Below, piece by piece: positions 54,031 through 63,904 of a stretch of DNA of 64,000 nt (its first letter is position 1; every line of letters starts with the position of its first letter). Position numbers and translations under genes: made by a program. The stretch is from CAWIMX01 sp963837345 (GTDB taxonomy: Bacteria; Acidobacteriota; Vicinamibacteria; Vicinamibacterales; CAVVIG01). The notes under the pieces were generated by a model. The model was not told the DNA's origin, did not search any database, and saw only the letters and a program-made list of their open reading frames with translations. The DNA lies in NCBI GenBank assembly GCA_963837345.1, contig CAWIMX010000002.1, forward strand, positions 1-64,000, read 5' to 3'.

Positions 54031-54051
54031 GCGGCGGGTCCACCCGGCCGC
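54031..54051 (-). promoter_or_regulatory. Hairpin between membrane-fusion protein and permease
   Basis: GCGG and CGGGT (54031-54039) pair with ACCCG and CCGC (54042-54051, one bulged G). It resembles the 52.7 kb and rplC spacer hairpins, but more weakly. Confidence 0.4.
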
Positions 54052-54055
54052 GCCC

Positions 54056-55399
54056 CTACTTGGCGTTGTTGTCGATCTTCACCAGGTCGCCGTCGGCCAT
54101 GCCGCGCACGGAGTTGTAGGGCCCGGTGATGACCTCGTCGCCGGCTTCCAGGCCGGCGAGCACCTCGAAATACCGGTCGCCCGCGATGCCCATCCGGATC
54201 GGCACGAAGCGGGCCCGGCCGTCGCGCACCACGAACACCCCCTCGGTCTCCTTCCGCGTCTGGCCCGGCAACAGCTCGCCGGACACCGTCGCCGTCTCCG
54301 AGGGGCGGCGCCGGCGCCCGTTCGGCGTCGACGCGGGATCGGCCACGACCTCGCCGTTGGCGTCGTAGATCAGCTCGCGGACCGCGACCGCCGGGATCGG
54401 CACCGATGTGACGTGGCTGCGGGTGGCCGTCGTGATGTCGGCGGCGCACGTGAAGCCCGGGCGCACGTCCGGCACGTCGTCGTCGAGCACGACCACCACC
54501 TTGAAGTTCGTCGCCTGGTTGCTGCTGGTGGTGCCCGTCGAGCCGGCAGCCTGAATCGGGCTGTTGCCGATTTCGGTGACATGCCCGCGGAACGTCCGGT
54601 CGGGCAGCGCGTCGATCATGATCTTCGCCGGCTGCCCGATTGCCACTTCGGGGATGTTCGTCTCGTCCACTTCGACTTCCGCCTGAATCACGGACATGTC
54701 GGCAAGCGTCAGGAGGACCGTGCCGGCATTGTTCATGGTGCCGATGACGGCGGTTTCGCCCTCCTGGATGTTCCGGCGCGTGACGATGCCGTCGATCGGG
54801 GACTCGATGCGCACCTTGCTCAAGTCGTAGCGGGCGCTTTCGAGCGACGCGCGTTCCTGGTCGAGCCGCCGCTCCTGGCCTTCCACCTGTTTCTGCCGCT
54901 CCTGGAGTCCGGACTCGGCCGCCTTCACGTCGTTCTGCGCCTTTTCAAGCGCTTCGCGCGTGGTCAACTGCTCGCCCCAGAGCTCCTGCTGGCGCTTGAG
55001 CGTGAGCCGAAGCTGGTCGAGCTGCACGCGTGCCGTCTCGACCGACTGCCGCAGCTGACCGAGCGACGCTTCGGCGGCCTGGAGCGAGGCGGTGCCGCTG
55101 TCCACGCGGGTTCTGAGCGATCGGGGGTCGATCTGCAGCAGGAACTGGCCCCGCGTCACCCGGTCGCCCTCGTTGACGGCGAGATCGACGACGCGCCCGG
55201 CCGTGTCGGCGCTGATGTTGACCAGGCGCTTCGGCTGAATCTTGCCCGAGGCGGACACGATGGCCTCGAGATCGCGCGACTTGACGACCTCGGTCGTGAC
55301 GGCCAGGCCCGTGTCCCGCGTATACAGCAGGTTGGCGGCCACGACCGCAGCGGCCAGCGCGACGACGCCCGCCGCGATCAGGATGTTTTTCCCCTTCAT
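54056..55399 (-). CDS. Periplasmic adaptor (membrane-fusion) protein of an efflux system
   Basis: 447 residues. A membrane anchor (ILIAAGVVALAAAVVAANLLY) is followed by the barrel-sandwich/lipoyl motif SASGKIQPKRLVNISADTAGRVVDLAVNEGDRVTRGQFLLQID, a long coiled coil (residues ~105-190) and the return lipoyl half RIESPIDGIVTRRNIQEGETAV. It bridges inner-membrane permease and outer-membrane channel, like MacA. First of three efflux genes transcribed leftwards. Confidence 0.9.
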   Translation of the reverse strand: MKGKNILIAAGVVALAAAVVAANLLYTRDTGLAVTTEVVKSRDLEAIVSASGKIQPKRLVNISADTAGRVVDLAVNEGDRVTRGQFLLQIDPRSLRTRVDSGTASLQAAEASLGQLRQSVETARVQLDQLRLTLKRQQELWGEQLTTREALEKAQNDVKAAESGLQERQKQVEGQERRLDQERASLESARYDLSKVRIESPIDGIVTRRNIQEGETAVIGTMNNAGTVLLTLADMSVIQAEVEVDETNIPEVAIGQPAKIMIDALPDRTFRGHVTEIGNSPIQAAGSTGTTSSNQATNFKVVVVLDDDVPDVRPGFTCAADITTATRSHVTSVPIPAVAVRELIYDANGEVVADPASTPNGRRRRPSETATVSGELLPGQTRKETEGVFVVRDGRARFVPIRMGIAGDRYFEVLAGLEAGDEVITGPYNSVRGMADGDLVKIDNNAK

Positions 55400-55414
55400 G
55401 TTGACGACTTCTCC

Positions 55415-56137
55415 CTACGACCGCCAAGCGGCCACAATGACCCCCACGATCACATAGACGCCGAGCAGGCCCGTCGCGATCGGTCCCGTACGCCGTTTGA
55501 ACAGCACGCCGAGCCCGATGGCCAGGCTCACTATCCACCAGATGAGAAACAGATCGATCGACCCCAGCAGATGCATCACGAACGACGTCTCGTCGAGCAT
55601 CGGCAGGAAGACGGCGAGCGTCGTGGGCGGACTCATCGACTGGCGGGCATAGTCGAGCGGCAGCACGAAGAGCGGCTGGAGCGCGACGATCGCGCCCGAG
55701 TGCGCGACGATCGAGAACACCTGCTTGAACGACCCGTCGGCGCCCAGGACCGCGACGAATACGGCAAAGAGCAGACCTGCCAGGAGCAGCGCCACCAGCG
55801 GAAAGAAGATGAGCTGGCCGACGGCCGTGAAGTACGGGGCGCGGCCGAGGCCCGCCACCATCTGATCGTACACCCTGTCGTTGACGGTGATGCCGATCAT
55901 GTCCATCATGCGCAGCTGCTGGTCGAACAGGGCGTTCTGCCCGACCTCGGTCGACAGAAAGATGAAGTTGCTCGCGCCGGCGACGACGACGAGTACGGCC
56001 AGCGCTCCGAACCATCGCGGGCGCATCGCCACCTGCGCATAGGTGGCCCGTGGAGACGTGAGCACGCCAAACAGCCGCGCGGCGAGCCCCGGCGAGGTCG
56101 TCTGCTCGGTCGGCAGTAGGTCAGCCATGGTCCCCAT
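55415..56137 (-). CDS. YIP1-family membrane protein
   Basis: 240 residues with five to six hydrophobic helices. LLPTEQTTSPGLAARLFGVLTSPRATYAQVAMRPRWFGALAVLVVV is the typical Yip1 N terminus of Acidobacteria. GAGGGG lies just before ATG 56137; ATG 56128 is in frame. Function unknown; it is upstream of and probably co-transcribed with the efflux genes (16-base gap). Confidence 0.78.
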   Translation of the reverse strand: MGTMADLLPTEQTTSPGLAARLFGVLTSPRATYAQVAMRPRWFGALAVLVVVAGASNFIFLSTEVGQNALFDQQLRMMDMIGITVNDRVYDQMVAGLGRAPYFTAVGQLIFFPLVALLLAGLLFAVFVAVLGADGSFKQVFSIVAHSGAIVALQPLFVLPLDYARQSMSPPTTLAVFLPMLDETSFVMHLLGSIDLFLIWWIVSLAIGLGVLFKRRTGPIATGLLGVYVIVGVIVAAWRS

Positions 56138-56151
56138 TGCCCCTCAACCTA

Positions 56152-56161
56152 CGTATATACG
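56152..56161. promoter_or_regulatory. CGTATATACG palindrome
   Basis: A perfect 10-bp palindrome 14 bases upstream of the YIP1 start. It is a good candidate operator or part of a promoter. Confidence 0.4.
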
Positions 56162-56218
56162 AACGTTTTCGCCGCCATGTTCGCCGCCAGGCCCGCCACC
56201 AGGTCGGGCGGGCGCGCC

Positions 56219-56722
56219 TCAATCGCGCGCACGCCCACCCCTCCTGCGGTCCTGTGTCGATCGACGCGGGGCGCACACGGGGGCGTCACCGAACACCGCC
56301 TTGAGGACGGCGAGGCCGCCCTGCAGGCGCCGCGCCGAGGCGCGGTCGAGGGACGCGAGGAGCACCGCGAGCCGGCGCTCGGCGGCCCGGCCGACGCGTT
56401 CGACGGTGGCGCGCCCCGCCGGTGTGACGTCCACGATCAGGACGCGTCGATCGTCGGGGGAGGGCGTGCGGCGCGCCCAGCCGCGATTGATGAGGGCGCT
56501 CACCGAGTTCGACATCGTCGGCAGGCTCACGCCCCGGAGCTGCGCGAGCTCGCTCACGGTGCTCGGCTGGCGGGCCAGCACCGTGAGCAGCGCGAAGTGC
56601 GCCGGGGCGGGCAGCTCGCCGGCTGCGCGCAGTTCGGCCGCCACGGTCCGCATCACGAGCGGCACGATCGCAAGGAGCTCGCGGGCGACCTCACGCGGAT
56701 CGATGACTGAGGCAGTAGACAC
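56219..56722 (-). CDS. MarR-family transcriptional regulator
   Basis: 167 residues from a GTG. The winged helix has FALLTVLARQPSTVSELAQLRGVSLPTMSNSVSALINRGWARRTPSPDDRRVLIVDVTPAG, including the beta-wing DDRR. It is the first gene of the minus-strand group with the efflux pump, which it likely regulates. Paired operator-like sites abut its start. Confidence 0.9.
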   Translation of the reverse strand: MSTASVIDPREVARELLAIVPLVMRTVAAELRAAGELPAPAHFALLTVLARQPSTVSELAQLRGVSLPTMSNSVSALINRGWARRTPSPDDRRVLIVDVTPAGRATVERVGRAAERRLAVLLASLDRASARRLQGGLAVLKAVFGDAPVCAPRRSTQDRRRGGRARD

Positions 56723-56751
56723 TTAGTGGACCTAATAGTTAGTCCTCCTAA
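56723..56751. promoter_or_regulatory. Two tandem MarR-type operator sites
   Basis: TTAGTGGACCTAA (56723-56735) and TTAGTCCTCCTAA (56739-56751) each follow TTAG-N5-CTAA, 16 bases apart, directly upstream of the MarR GTG. This arrangement suggests autoregulation, and possibly control of the divergent gene at 56823. Confidence 0.65.
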
Positions 56752-56822
56752 CATATCAGGCTCCCGGCCGCGTCGTCAAAACGGGGCGCCCGCCCTAAGG
56801 TTGCGCTCCGTTCTCCCGATAC

Positions 56823-59307
56823 ATGAGCCGGATGATTGCAGACCCGGCCCTCACGCGCCCCAGGACACTGCGCGTTCTTCGAGTGCCCCCGGCCGTCTGG
56901 GCGCTGGCCGCCGCGGCGGCCGGTCTCGCGCCCTTCGCCCACGGCCTCACGGGCTCGTCCATCTTCTACACGCGCGATCTCAGCCTCTACTTCTGGGGGC
57001 GGTACTTGTGGTTCCGCCGGACCCTCACCGCGGGACACTGGCCGCTGTGGGATCCCTACGTCGGCGGCGGGCAGGCGGCGGTGGCCGACGGCCTGCACCA
57101 GATGTTCTTCCCGCCCGCGCTCCTGACGCGACTCGTTCCCGGGGAAGCGTTCGGCTTCAACCTCTGGGTGGCCCTGCCGTTCCCCACGGCTGCCGTCGGC
57201 GCCTGGCTGTTCTTCGCCCGACGGTTTTCGACCTCGGCCGCGACGCTCGGTGCGGTCGCCTTCGCCGCGTCGGGCGTCGTGGTCTCGACGGGCAATTTCC
57301 CGAACATGTCGTGGTCCGTCGCGGCGATCCCCTGGGTGCTGTGGGCGGTCGACCGCGTGATGTTCCGGCCCACGCCGCGTCGTGTCGCCGTCGTGTCCGT
57401 GGTCGTCGCCCTGCAGGCGCTTGCCGGGGAACCCGTTTCACAATTCGCCACGCTGGCGCTCGCCTCGGCGTTCGCGCTGCTCGGACCGTCCCTCGGCGTG
57501 GAGCTTTCGGCGGGGGAGCGGGTCCGACGGACGGCGTGGGTCGAGGCGGGGCTGATGCTGGGCCTGATGGTCGCCGCGATTCAACTGCTCCCGATGGCGC
57601 AGGCGGCGGGTGTGTCTCAGCGGACCCAGCTGGAGCACCGCGACTTCTGGTCGCTGCGTCCCCTGGCGCTCCTCGAGACGCTGTCGGTCCACCTCTTCGG
57701 CGACTATTTCACGAGCCAGAGTCTCGACGCGGTTCCGTGGATGCAGGCCCTGAACACCGGGCGCGAACCCTTCTTCTTCTCGATCTATCTCGGCGTGCCC
57801 CTGATGGCGGTGGCGGTGTTCGGACTCGTGGCGAACGCGTCGCGCCGTTGGAGCCGGTTCTGGGCATTGGCGGGGGCGCTGGGGCTCCTGGGCGCCTTCG
57901 GCGGCTACACGCCCGTCTACCCGTTCCTGCGCGATCACCTCCCCCTTCTCGCGTCCTTTCGCTTTCCGGTGAAGTACCTCGTGGTTCCGGTGACCGCGGT
58001 TGCCGCGACGGCCGCCGCCGGCTGGGACGCGCTCGCCTCGTCTGAGCGGCCGGGCACGCTCGGGAGCGTCGACTGGGCGCGAGTCTCCTCGGTGGCGGCC
58101 GCCGGACTGATTGCCGTCGGGGCGAGCCTGGCCGTGGGGGCGTGTGTCTACTTCGCGACGCCGGCCGCGTTTCGGCTGTACGAGATCGCGCGATCCGTCG
58201 GCGTCCACGATCCCGTGGGCGCCGCCGAATACATGCTCCGGCAGCTGCCGGCGAAGGCCACGGTCGTTCTGCTCCTGTCGCTGGCGGCCGCGACCCTCGT
58301 GCATTTCGGGGCCGGCCCGCGCAAGGACGCACCGATCGCGCGCGTGGCGCTCTTTGCCTTCATCGTGGGCGATCTGATCGTCCATGCCTGGGGGATCAAT
58401 CCGTCCTTCGACACGGCGTACGTGGCGCAGCCGGCCTGGATGTCGTTCATCGAGGCCGACGCCGGCGCCCGTTTCTACGTCGGCGGCAAGCGGGACGGCA
58501 CCCTGGACGCTTCGGATCTGGACGCGTCGCGCGCGTTCCTGAATCCGATCGGCCTCTCGGGCTCGGCGAGCCGCGCCGCGCTGAGCAACGAAGCGGCGTT
58601 CTACCCGTCGGCCTGGCGGCGCCGCGAGATCCTGTCTGTACGACCTCGCCGTCCTCTGGCCGCGCCAGGTCCAGGACACGATCGACCGGTTCATGGAGGA
58701 CAGCGGCCGCGACGCGCGCGATCACTTCCTCGACCGGACCGGGGTGCGCTACCGGATCCTTCCGCCGTGGCAGGCGCCGGGGCGCCAGCCCCTGACGAAG
58801 ATCCCCTACTTCCTCGATTCGATGCTCTACGACTGGGGCGAAGTCATGCCGCGCGTCAGCGTCGTGAAGAACGCCCGGATCGTCGCCGATCGGGCGCAGC
58901 AGCTCGACGCCCTCTTCGCGGAAGGCTGGGACAGCCGGACCACGGTCCTCGTCGCCGGCCCGTCCGACGCCGCGGGGACAGCCGGCGATCCCGTCGAGCC
59001 GTTCGCCCGCCTCGTTCAGGACGGACCCAATCGGGTGACGATCGCCGGCGGCGCCGGCGCCGGCGGCGGATATCTCGTGCTGCTCGACTCGTATTCGGCA
59101 GACTGGCAGGCGTCGGTCGACGGCCGTCCGGCGGACGTCGTCCTGGCCGACGGGCTGTTCCGGGCGGTCCGACTCGCGCCCGGCCGTCACGACGTGGAGT
59201 TCGTCTATCGTCCTCGAGCGTTCTTCTGGGGAGCCGTCGTGTCGGCGATGGCGCTGGTGGGTGTGCTGGCGCTCGTCGGCCGGCGGCAACACACCGTCGT
59301 TTCTTGA
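56823..59307 (+). CDS. YfhO-like multi-pass membrane protein, one frame break
   Basis: About 828 residues after repair, with many membrane helices in the first ~540 residues. The segments FYTRDLSLYFWGRYLWFRRTL, HWPLWDPYVGGGQ and RFPVKYLVVPVTAVAATAAA match YfhO-like proteins, thought to handle cell-surface glycosylation or lipid-linked sugars. The C-terminal beta-rich part (RVTIAGGAGAGGGYLVLLDSY) ends GRRQHTVVS. The frame breaks at an extra T near 58637: removing it gives ILSYDLAVLWPRQVQDT. Confidence 0.82.
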
Positions 59308-59363
59308 CTTGGTGAAACGAGGCTGTTTACCATGCAGCGTCCCAATGGACCAAGGAGCGTAAC

Positions 59364-59915
59364 GTGGTCGGATTCGTTCCCAAGGAGATGTTCTTCACCA
59401 AGGGTGTCGGCAAACACCGCGAGAAGCTGACGTCGTTCGAGCTGGCGCTCCGCTCGGCCGGCATCGCCGCGTGCAATCTCGTCCGTGTCTCCAGCATCTT
59501 TCCCCCCAAATGCAAGATTCTTTCTCGATCTCAAGGGACCAAGCGTCTCGAGCCCGGTCAGGTCACCTTCGTGGTGATGTCGGAGGCGGCGACGCGCGAG
59601 CCCCATCGGCTGATCGCCGCGACGGTCGGCGTGGCGATTCCGCGCGACAAGGACCTGTACGGGTACTTGTCGGAACACCACAGCTTCGGCGAGAGCGAGG
59701 ACATTGCGGGCGACTACGCCGAGGAGCTGGCGGCCGAGATGCTGGCGACGACGCTCGGCCTCGAATTCGACCCGGACAAGAGCTGGGACGAAAAGAAGGA
59801 AGTCTACCGGCTCTCGAATCAGATCGTCCGCACGCAGAACGTCACCCAGACGGCGGTCGGCGACAAGAAGGGGCTGTGGACCACCGTCGTGGCGGCCGCG
59901 GTGCTGGTCGGCTGA
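59364..59915 (+). CDS. pdaD: Pyruvoyl-dependent arginine decarboxylase
   Basis: 183 residues from a GTG, AAGGAG 5-10 bases upstream. The self-cleavage site is NLVRVSSIFPP (S43-S44): Ser44 becomes the pyruvoyl group. GQVTFVVMSEA and HHSFGESEDIAGDYAEELAAEML are family signatures. It makes agmatine, a start of polyamine synthesis. Length is as in archaeal PvlArgDC. Confidence 0.92.
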   Translation: MVGFVPKEMFFTKGVGKHREKLTSFELALRSAGIAACNLVRVSSIFPPKCKILSRSQGTKRLEPGQVTFVVMSEAATREPHRLIAATVGVAIPRDKDLYGYLSEHHSFGESEDIAGDYAEELAAEMLATTLGLEFDPDKSWDEKKEVYRLSNQIVRTQNVTQTAVGDKKGLWTTVVAAAVLVG

Positions 59916-60937
59916 TTCGCGTCCGTCTCGCAGCTCTCCTGGTGCTTCTCGCGTGGGCCGTTCCCGCCCGCGCCCAATCCTTCGAAACCATCGGCGTCCG
60001 GGCGCAGGGCATGGGCGGCGCGTTCGTCGCCGTCGCCGACGATGCGACGGCCACCTGGTGGAATCCGGCGGGCCTGGCCGGCGGCGCGTTGTTCAGCGCC
60101 GTGCTCGAGCGTGATGCGGTGTCGCGCCCCGACGATGCCGACGCCGCCGCCCGGCTCGGGCAGCCCTTCCACGACGCCACGGCCAGCGGATTCTCGGCGG
60201 CCTATCCCGCCCTCGGCGTGAGCTACTACCGCCTTCGTATCCACCAGGAGACACTTCCACCCGCTACAGATACGGCCCCCTCCAACCGACAAGATCAAGG
60301 ACTTGCGGGTGTGTCGCTCGGCTCGTTATCCCTCTCGCAGTTCGGGATCACGGTAGGGGAATCGGTGGGCGGGCACCTCGTGGTTTCCACGACGGTGAAG
60401 CTCCTCCGAGGGCACGCCGCGGCCGAGGCGGTCGCGGCAGGCGACGGATCGCTGGCCCGCGCGAGCGCACTGGACGGGCCGGGTGAAACGCATGCGGATC
60501 TCGATGTGGGCGTGATGGCGCGATTTGGCGCGGCACGGCTCGGATTGGCGGTGCGCAACCTGCGTTCGCCCGTCTTTGGGGAGGGCATGAGTCGCATGGA
60601 ACTGAGGCGACGGGTACGGGCCGGGGCGTCGGTCACGACGGGGCCGGCGAGCGTGCTGGACAGCCTGACGCTGGCGGCCGACGCGGACCTGACGCTGAAC
60701 GACACGCCGTTCGGCCGCGAGCGGCGGATCGCGGCCGGCGCCGAAGCATGGCTGCTGCACCGGCACGTGGCGGTGCGCGGCGGTTTCGCGGCGACCCCGG
60801 CGGGGTCGGCGCCGCGATCGCTGTCGGGAGGCCTGAGCCTGACGATCTGGTCCGGCGTGTACCTGGACGGGTTCATCACGGGCCGCGATGTCGAGGGCCG
60901 CAACGGGTGGGGATCTGACCTCAGGATGACGTTCTAG
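59876..60937 (+). CDS. Outer-membrane beta-barrel protein (PorV/TraF-like)
   Basis: About 353 residues from GTG 59876 (AAGGGG just upstream), overlapping pdaD by 40 bases; only non-ATG starts are available nearby. A signal peptide (RLAALLVLLAWAVPARAQ) is followed by the signature IGVRAQGMGGAFVAVADDATATWWNPAGLAGG and alternating beta strands ending WGSDLRMTF with terminal aromatic. This matches the PorV/FadL-like OM family. It precedes the pil genes. Confidence 0.75.
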   Translation: MDHRRGGRGAGRLIRVRLAALLVLLAWAVPARAQSFETIGVRAQGMGGAFVAVADDATATWWNPAGLAGGALFSAVLERDAVSRPDDADAAARLGQPFHDATASGFSAAYPALGVSYYRLRIHQETLPPATDTAPSNRQDQGLAGVSLGSLSLSQFGITVGESVGGHLVVSTTVKLLRGHAAAEAVAAGDGSLARASALDGPGETHADLDVGVMARFGAARLGLAVRNLRSPVFGEGMSRMELRRRVRAGASVTTGPASVLDSLTLAADADLTLNDTPFGRERRIAAGAEAWLLHRHVAVRGGFAATPAGSAPRSLSGGLSLTIWSGVYLDGFITGRDVEGRNGWGSDLRMTF

Positions 60938-60980
60938 GTCCACCAACGTGTCTGAGCATCTGTGCAGGTTGTGAAGCGCC

Positions 60981-62753
60981 ATGCCCGTTCGTATCGGTGA
61001 GCTTCTCCTCAAGGAGAAGCGAATCACGCCGGAGCAGCTCCAGCAGGCCCTGAACCATCAGAAGGCCAACGGAGGGAAGCTCGGTCACAACCTCGTGTCG
61101 ATGGGGTTCGTGAAGGACGAGGAGATCACCGCGCTGCTGAGCAAGCAGTACGGCGTGCCCTCGATCAACCTCACGCAATTCGAGATCGACGCCGGCGTCA
61201 TCAAGCTCATCCCGGCGGAAACGGCCCAGAAGTACCAGATCATTCCGCTGAGCCGGTCGGGGGCGACGCTCACGATCGCGATGACGGACCCGACGAACGT
61301 CTTCGCGATGGACGACATCAAGTTCATGACCGGCTACAACGTGGAGCCGGTGGTGGCGTCGGAGACGGCCGTCATCGACGCGATTCTCAAGTACTACCCG
61401 ACGATGCGGGGGCCCGGCGGCAAGGTGGTGCCCACGGCGGTCATGACGTCGGGGCCGAGCACGCTCGAGCTCGCGACCAAGGGCCTCGAGGAGATGCAGG
61501 CTCTCGAGGACACCGGCGACGTCGAGGTCCTCGAGGAGCTGCAGGAGATCAGCGCCGAAGCGCTCGCCAAGCAGGGCGAAGAGGCGCCGGTCGTCCGGCT
61601 GGTGAACGTGGTGTTGATGTCGGCGATTCAGAAGGGGGCGAGCGACATCCACGTGGAGCCGTACGAAAAGGAACTGCGCGTCAGGTACCGCATCGACGGG
61701 ATTCTCTACAACATCATGAACCCGCCGATGAAGTACCGCGACGCGATCGTCTCGCGCATCAAGATCATGTCGAAGCTCGACATCGCCGAGAAGCGGCTGC
61801 CGCAGGACGGGCGCATCAAGATCCGGTTCAACGAGAACGGGTTGCCGAAAGAGATCGACTTCCGCGTATCGGTACTGCCGACGCTCTTCGGCGAGAAGAT
61901 CGTCATGCGCTTGCTCGACCGCGAGAAGCTCATGCTCGACATGACGCGGCTCGGCTTCGAGTCCGAGTCGCTCAACAAGTTCGAGACGGCAATCCAGCGG
62001 CCCTGGGGGATGGTGCTCGTCACCGGCCCGACCGGCAGCGGCAAGACGAACACCCTGTACTCGTCGATCGCGAAGATCAACACGCCGGAAACCAACATCA
62101 TGACCGCCGAGGATCCGGTCGAGTTCAACCTGGCCGGCGTCAACCAGGTGCAGGTGCGCGAGAACATCGGCCTGAACTTCGCGGCCGCGCTGAGGTCGTT
62201 CCTGCGGCAGGACCCGAACATCATTCTGGTCGGCGAGATCCGCGATTTCGAGACGGCGGAGATCGCCGTCAAGGCCGCGCTCACGGGCCACCTCGTGCTC
62301 TCCACGCTCCACACCAACGACGCGCCGAGCACGATCAACCGGTTGATGAACATGGGCATCGAGCCGTTCCTGGTGGCGAGCTCCGTGCACCTGATCTGCG
62401 CGCAGCGCCTCGTCCGGCGCGTGTGCAGCAACTGCAAGGAGCCGGCGCCGCTGCCGGCGGCCGCCCTCGTGCAGGCCGGCTTCTCGCAGGAAGACGCCAA
62501 CGGCGTGACGCCCATGAAGGGCAATGGCTGCGACAAGTGCAACCTGACGGGCTACAAGGGCCGCGTCGGCCTGTACGAGGTCATGGAGATCGGCGAGGAG
62601 CTGCGGGAGCTGATCCTCGTCGGCGCCTCGGGCCTGGAACTTCGGCGAAAGGCCGTCGACGAAGGCATGATCACGCTCCGGCAGAGTGGCCTCCGCAAAG
62701 TCAAGGACGGCGTCACGACGATCGAGGAAGTGGTCAGGGAGACGGTCAGGTAG
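60981..62753 (+). CDS. pilB: Type IV pilus assembly ATPase PilB
   Basis: 590 residues. An N-terminal MshEN/GspE domain (IGELLLKEKRITPEQLQQALNHQ, ALLSKQYGVPSINL) precedes the ATPase: GPTGSGKT at 349-356, ILVGEIRDFETAEIA (Walker B), arginine finger region VEPYEKELRVRYRIDG, and a tetracysteine zinc site (CSNCKE, CDKCNLTGYKGRVGLYEVM). It drives pilus extension. Confidence 0.95.
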   Translation: MPVRIGELLLKEKRITPEQLQQALNHQKANGGKLGHNLVSMGFVKDEEITALLSKQYGVPSINLTQFEIDAGVIKLIPAETAQKYQIIPLSRSGATLTIAMTDPTNVFAMDDIKFMTGYNVEPVVASETAVIDAILKYYPTMRGPGGKVVPTAVMTSGPSTLELATKGLEEMQALEDTGDVEVLEELQEISAEALAKQGEEAPVVRLVNVVLMSAIQKGASDIHVEPYEKELRVRYRIDGILYNIMNPPMKYRDAIVSRIKIMSKLDIAEKRLPQDGRIKIRFNENGLPKEIDFRVSVLPTLFGEKIVMRLLDREKLMLDMTRLGFESESLNKFETAIQRPWGMVLVTGPTGSGKTNTLYSSIAKINTPETNIMTAEDPVEFNLAGVNQVQVRENIGLNFAAALRSFLRQDPNIILVGEIRDFETAEIAVKAALTGHLVLSTLHTNDAPSTINRLMNMGIEPFLVASSVHLICAQRLVRRVCSNCKEPAPLPAAALVQAGFSQEDANGVTPMKGNGCDKCNLTGYKGRVGLYEVMEIGEELRELILVGASGLELRRKAVDEGMITLRQSGLRKVKDGVTTIEEVVRETVR

Positions 62754-62772
62754 GACCAAGGACAAAGGACCA
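62752..62772 (+). repeat. Heptad tandem repeat before pilT
   Basis: AGGACCA, AGGACAA, AGGACCA run in perfect phase from the pilB stop to two bases before the pilT ATG. The AGGA units can act as ribosome site. Confidence 0.75.
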
Positions 62773-62774
62773 GA

Positions 62775-63899
62775 ATGGCAACCCTTCCGGAACTGCTCAA
62801 GACGATGGTCGAGAAGGACGGCTCGGATCTCCATCTCACGACCGACTCGCCGCCACAGGTGCGCGTCCACGGCGAGCTCGAACGCCTGTCGGAGCCGCCG
62901 CTGACCCCGTCGGAAACCAAGCAGCTCGCCTACAGCGTGCTGACGGATTCGCAGAAGAAGCGCTTCGAGGAAACCATGGAGCTGGACTTCTCGTTCGGCA
63001 TCCGCGGTCTGGCGCGCTTCCGCTGCAACGTGTTCAGCCAGCGCGGCGCGGTGGCGGCCGTCTACCGGCTGATTCCGGAAAAGATCCGATCGTTCGAGGA
63101 TCTGGGCCTGCCGTCGGTGCTGGCCACGCTGGCCGATCGTCCCCGCGGCCTGGTCCTGGTGACGGGGCCCACCGGGAGCGGGAAGTCCACGACGCTGGCG
63201 GCCATGCTCGACAAGATCAACGGCGAGCGCCACGGGCACATCCTCACCATCGAGGATCCGATTGAGTACATCCACCCGCACAAGGGATGCCTGGTGAACC
63301 AGCGCGAGGTGAACAGCGATACGGGCAGCTTCTCGAACGCCCTGCGCGCGGCGCTCCGCGAGGATCCCGACATCGTGCTCATCGGCGAGATGCGGGACCT
63401 GGAGACCGTCGAAGCGGCCCTCAAGATTGCCGAAACGGGCCACTTGACGTTCGGGACGCTCCATACGAACTCGGCGGCCCAGACGATCAACCGCATCGTC
63501 GACATCTTTCCCGCGAATCAGCAGTCGCAGATCCGGACGCAGCTGTCGCTCGTGCTCGAGGGCATCGTGTGCCAGGCGCTGCTGCCGCGGGCCGACGGCA
63601 GGGGGCGCGTCGTCTCGCTCGAGATCATGGTGCCGACGCCAGGCATCCGCGCGCTGATCCGCGACGACAAGGTGCACCAGATCTACGGGGCGATGCAGAC
63701 GGGCCAGGAGAAGGCGGGCATGCAGACCGCGAATCAGTCGCTCGCGAGCCTGTATCAGAAGCGCCTGATTTCACTGGAGACGGCGATGTCGGCGTCGTCG
63801 CTTCGCGACGAGCTCGCGGACATGATCAAACGCGGCGTGGGCGTGGTGCCCGGGGCGGGGCTGGGACGCGCGGGCCTGAGATCGCCGGTGAGAAGCTAG
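62775..63899 (+). CDS. pilT: Type IV pilus retraction ATPase PilT
   Basis: 374 residues. SDLHLTTDSPPQVRVHGELERL opens the PAS-like N domain. The Walker A GPTGSGKST starts at residue 131, the Walker B is IVLIGEMRDLETVEAAL, and the His box HLTFGTLHTNSAAQTINRIVDIFP is present. The C-terminal GIRALIRDDKVHQIYGAMQTGQEKAGMQTANQSLASLY matches PilT. It drives pilus retraction and twitching. Confidence 0.95.
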   Translation: MATLPELLKTMVEKDGSDLHLTTDSPPQVRVHGELERLSEPPLTPSETKQLAYSVLTDSQKKRFEETMELDFSFGIRGLARFRCNVFSQRGAVAAVYRLIPEKIRSFEDLGLPSVLATLADRPRGLVLVTGPTGSGKSTTLAAMLDKINGERHGHILTIEDPIEYIHPHKGCLVNQREVNSDTGSFSNALRAALREDPDIVLIGEMRDLETVEAALKIAETGHLTFGTLHTNSAAQTINRIVDIFPANQQSQIRTQLSLVLEGIVCQALLPRADGRGRVVSLEIMVPTPGIRALIRDDKVHQIYGAMQTGQEKAGMQTANQSLASLYQKRLISLETAMSASSLRDELADMIKRGVGVVPGAGLGRAGLRSPVRS

Positions 63900-63904
63900 A
63901 AAGT

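Noticed and set aside
60921..63677. 918-codon open frame on the minus strand opposite pilB/pilT
   Set aside because: It is antisense to clearly conserved ATPases, has His/Arg/Asp-rich composition typical of GC-rich shadow frames, and no recognisable domain.
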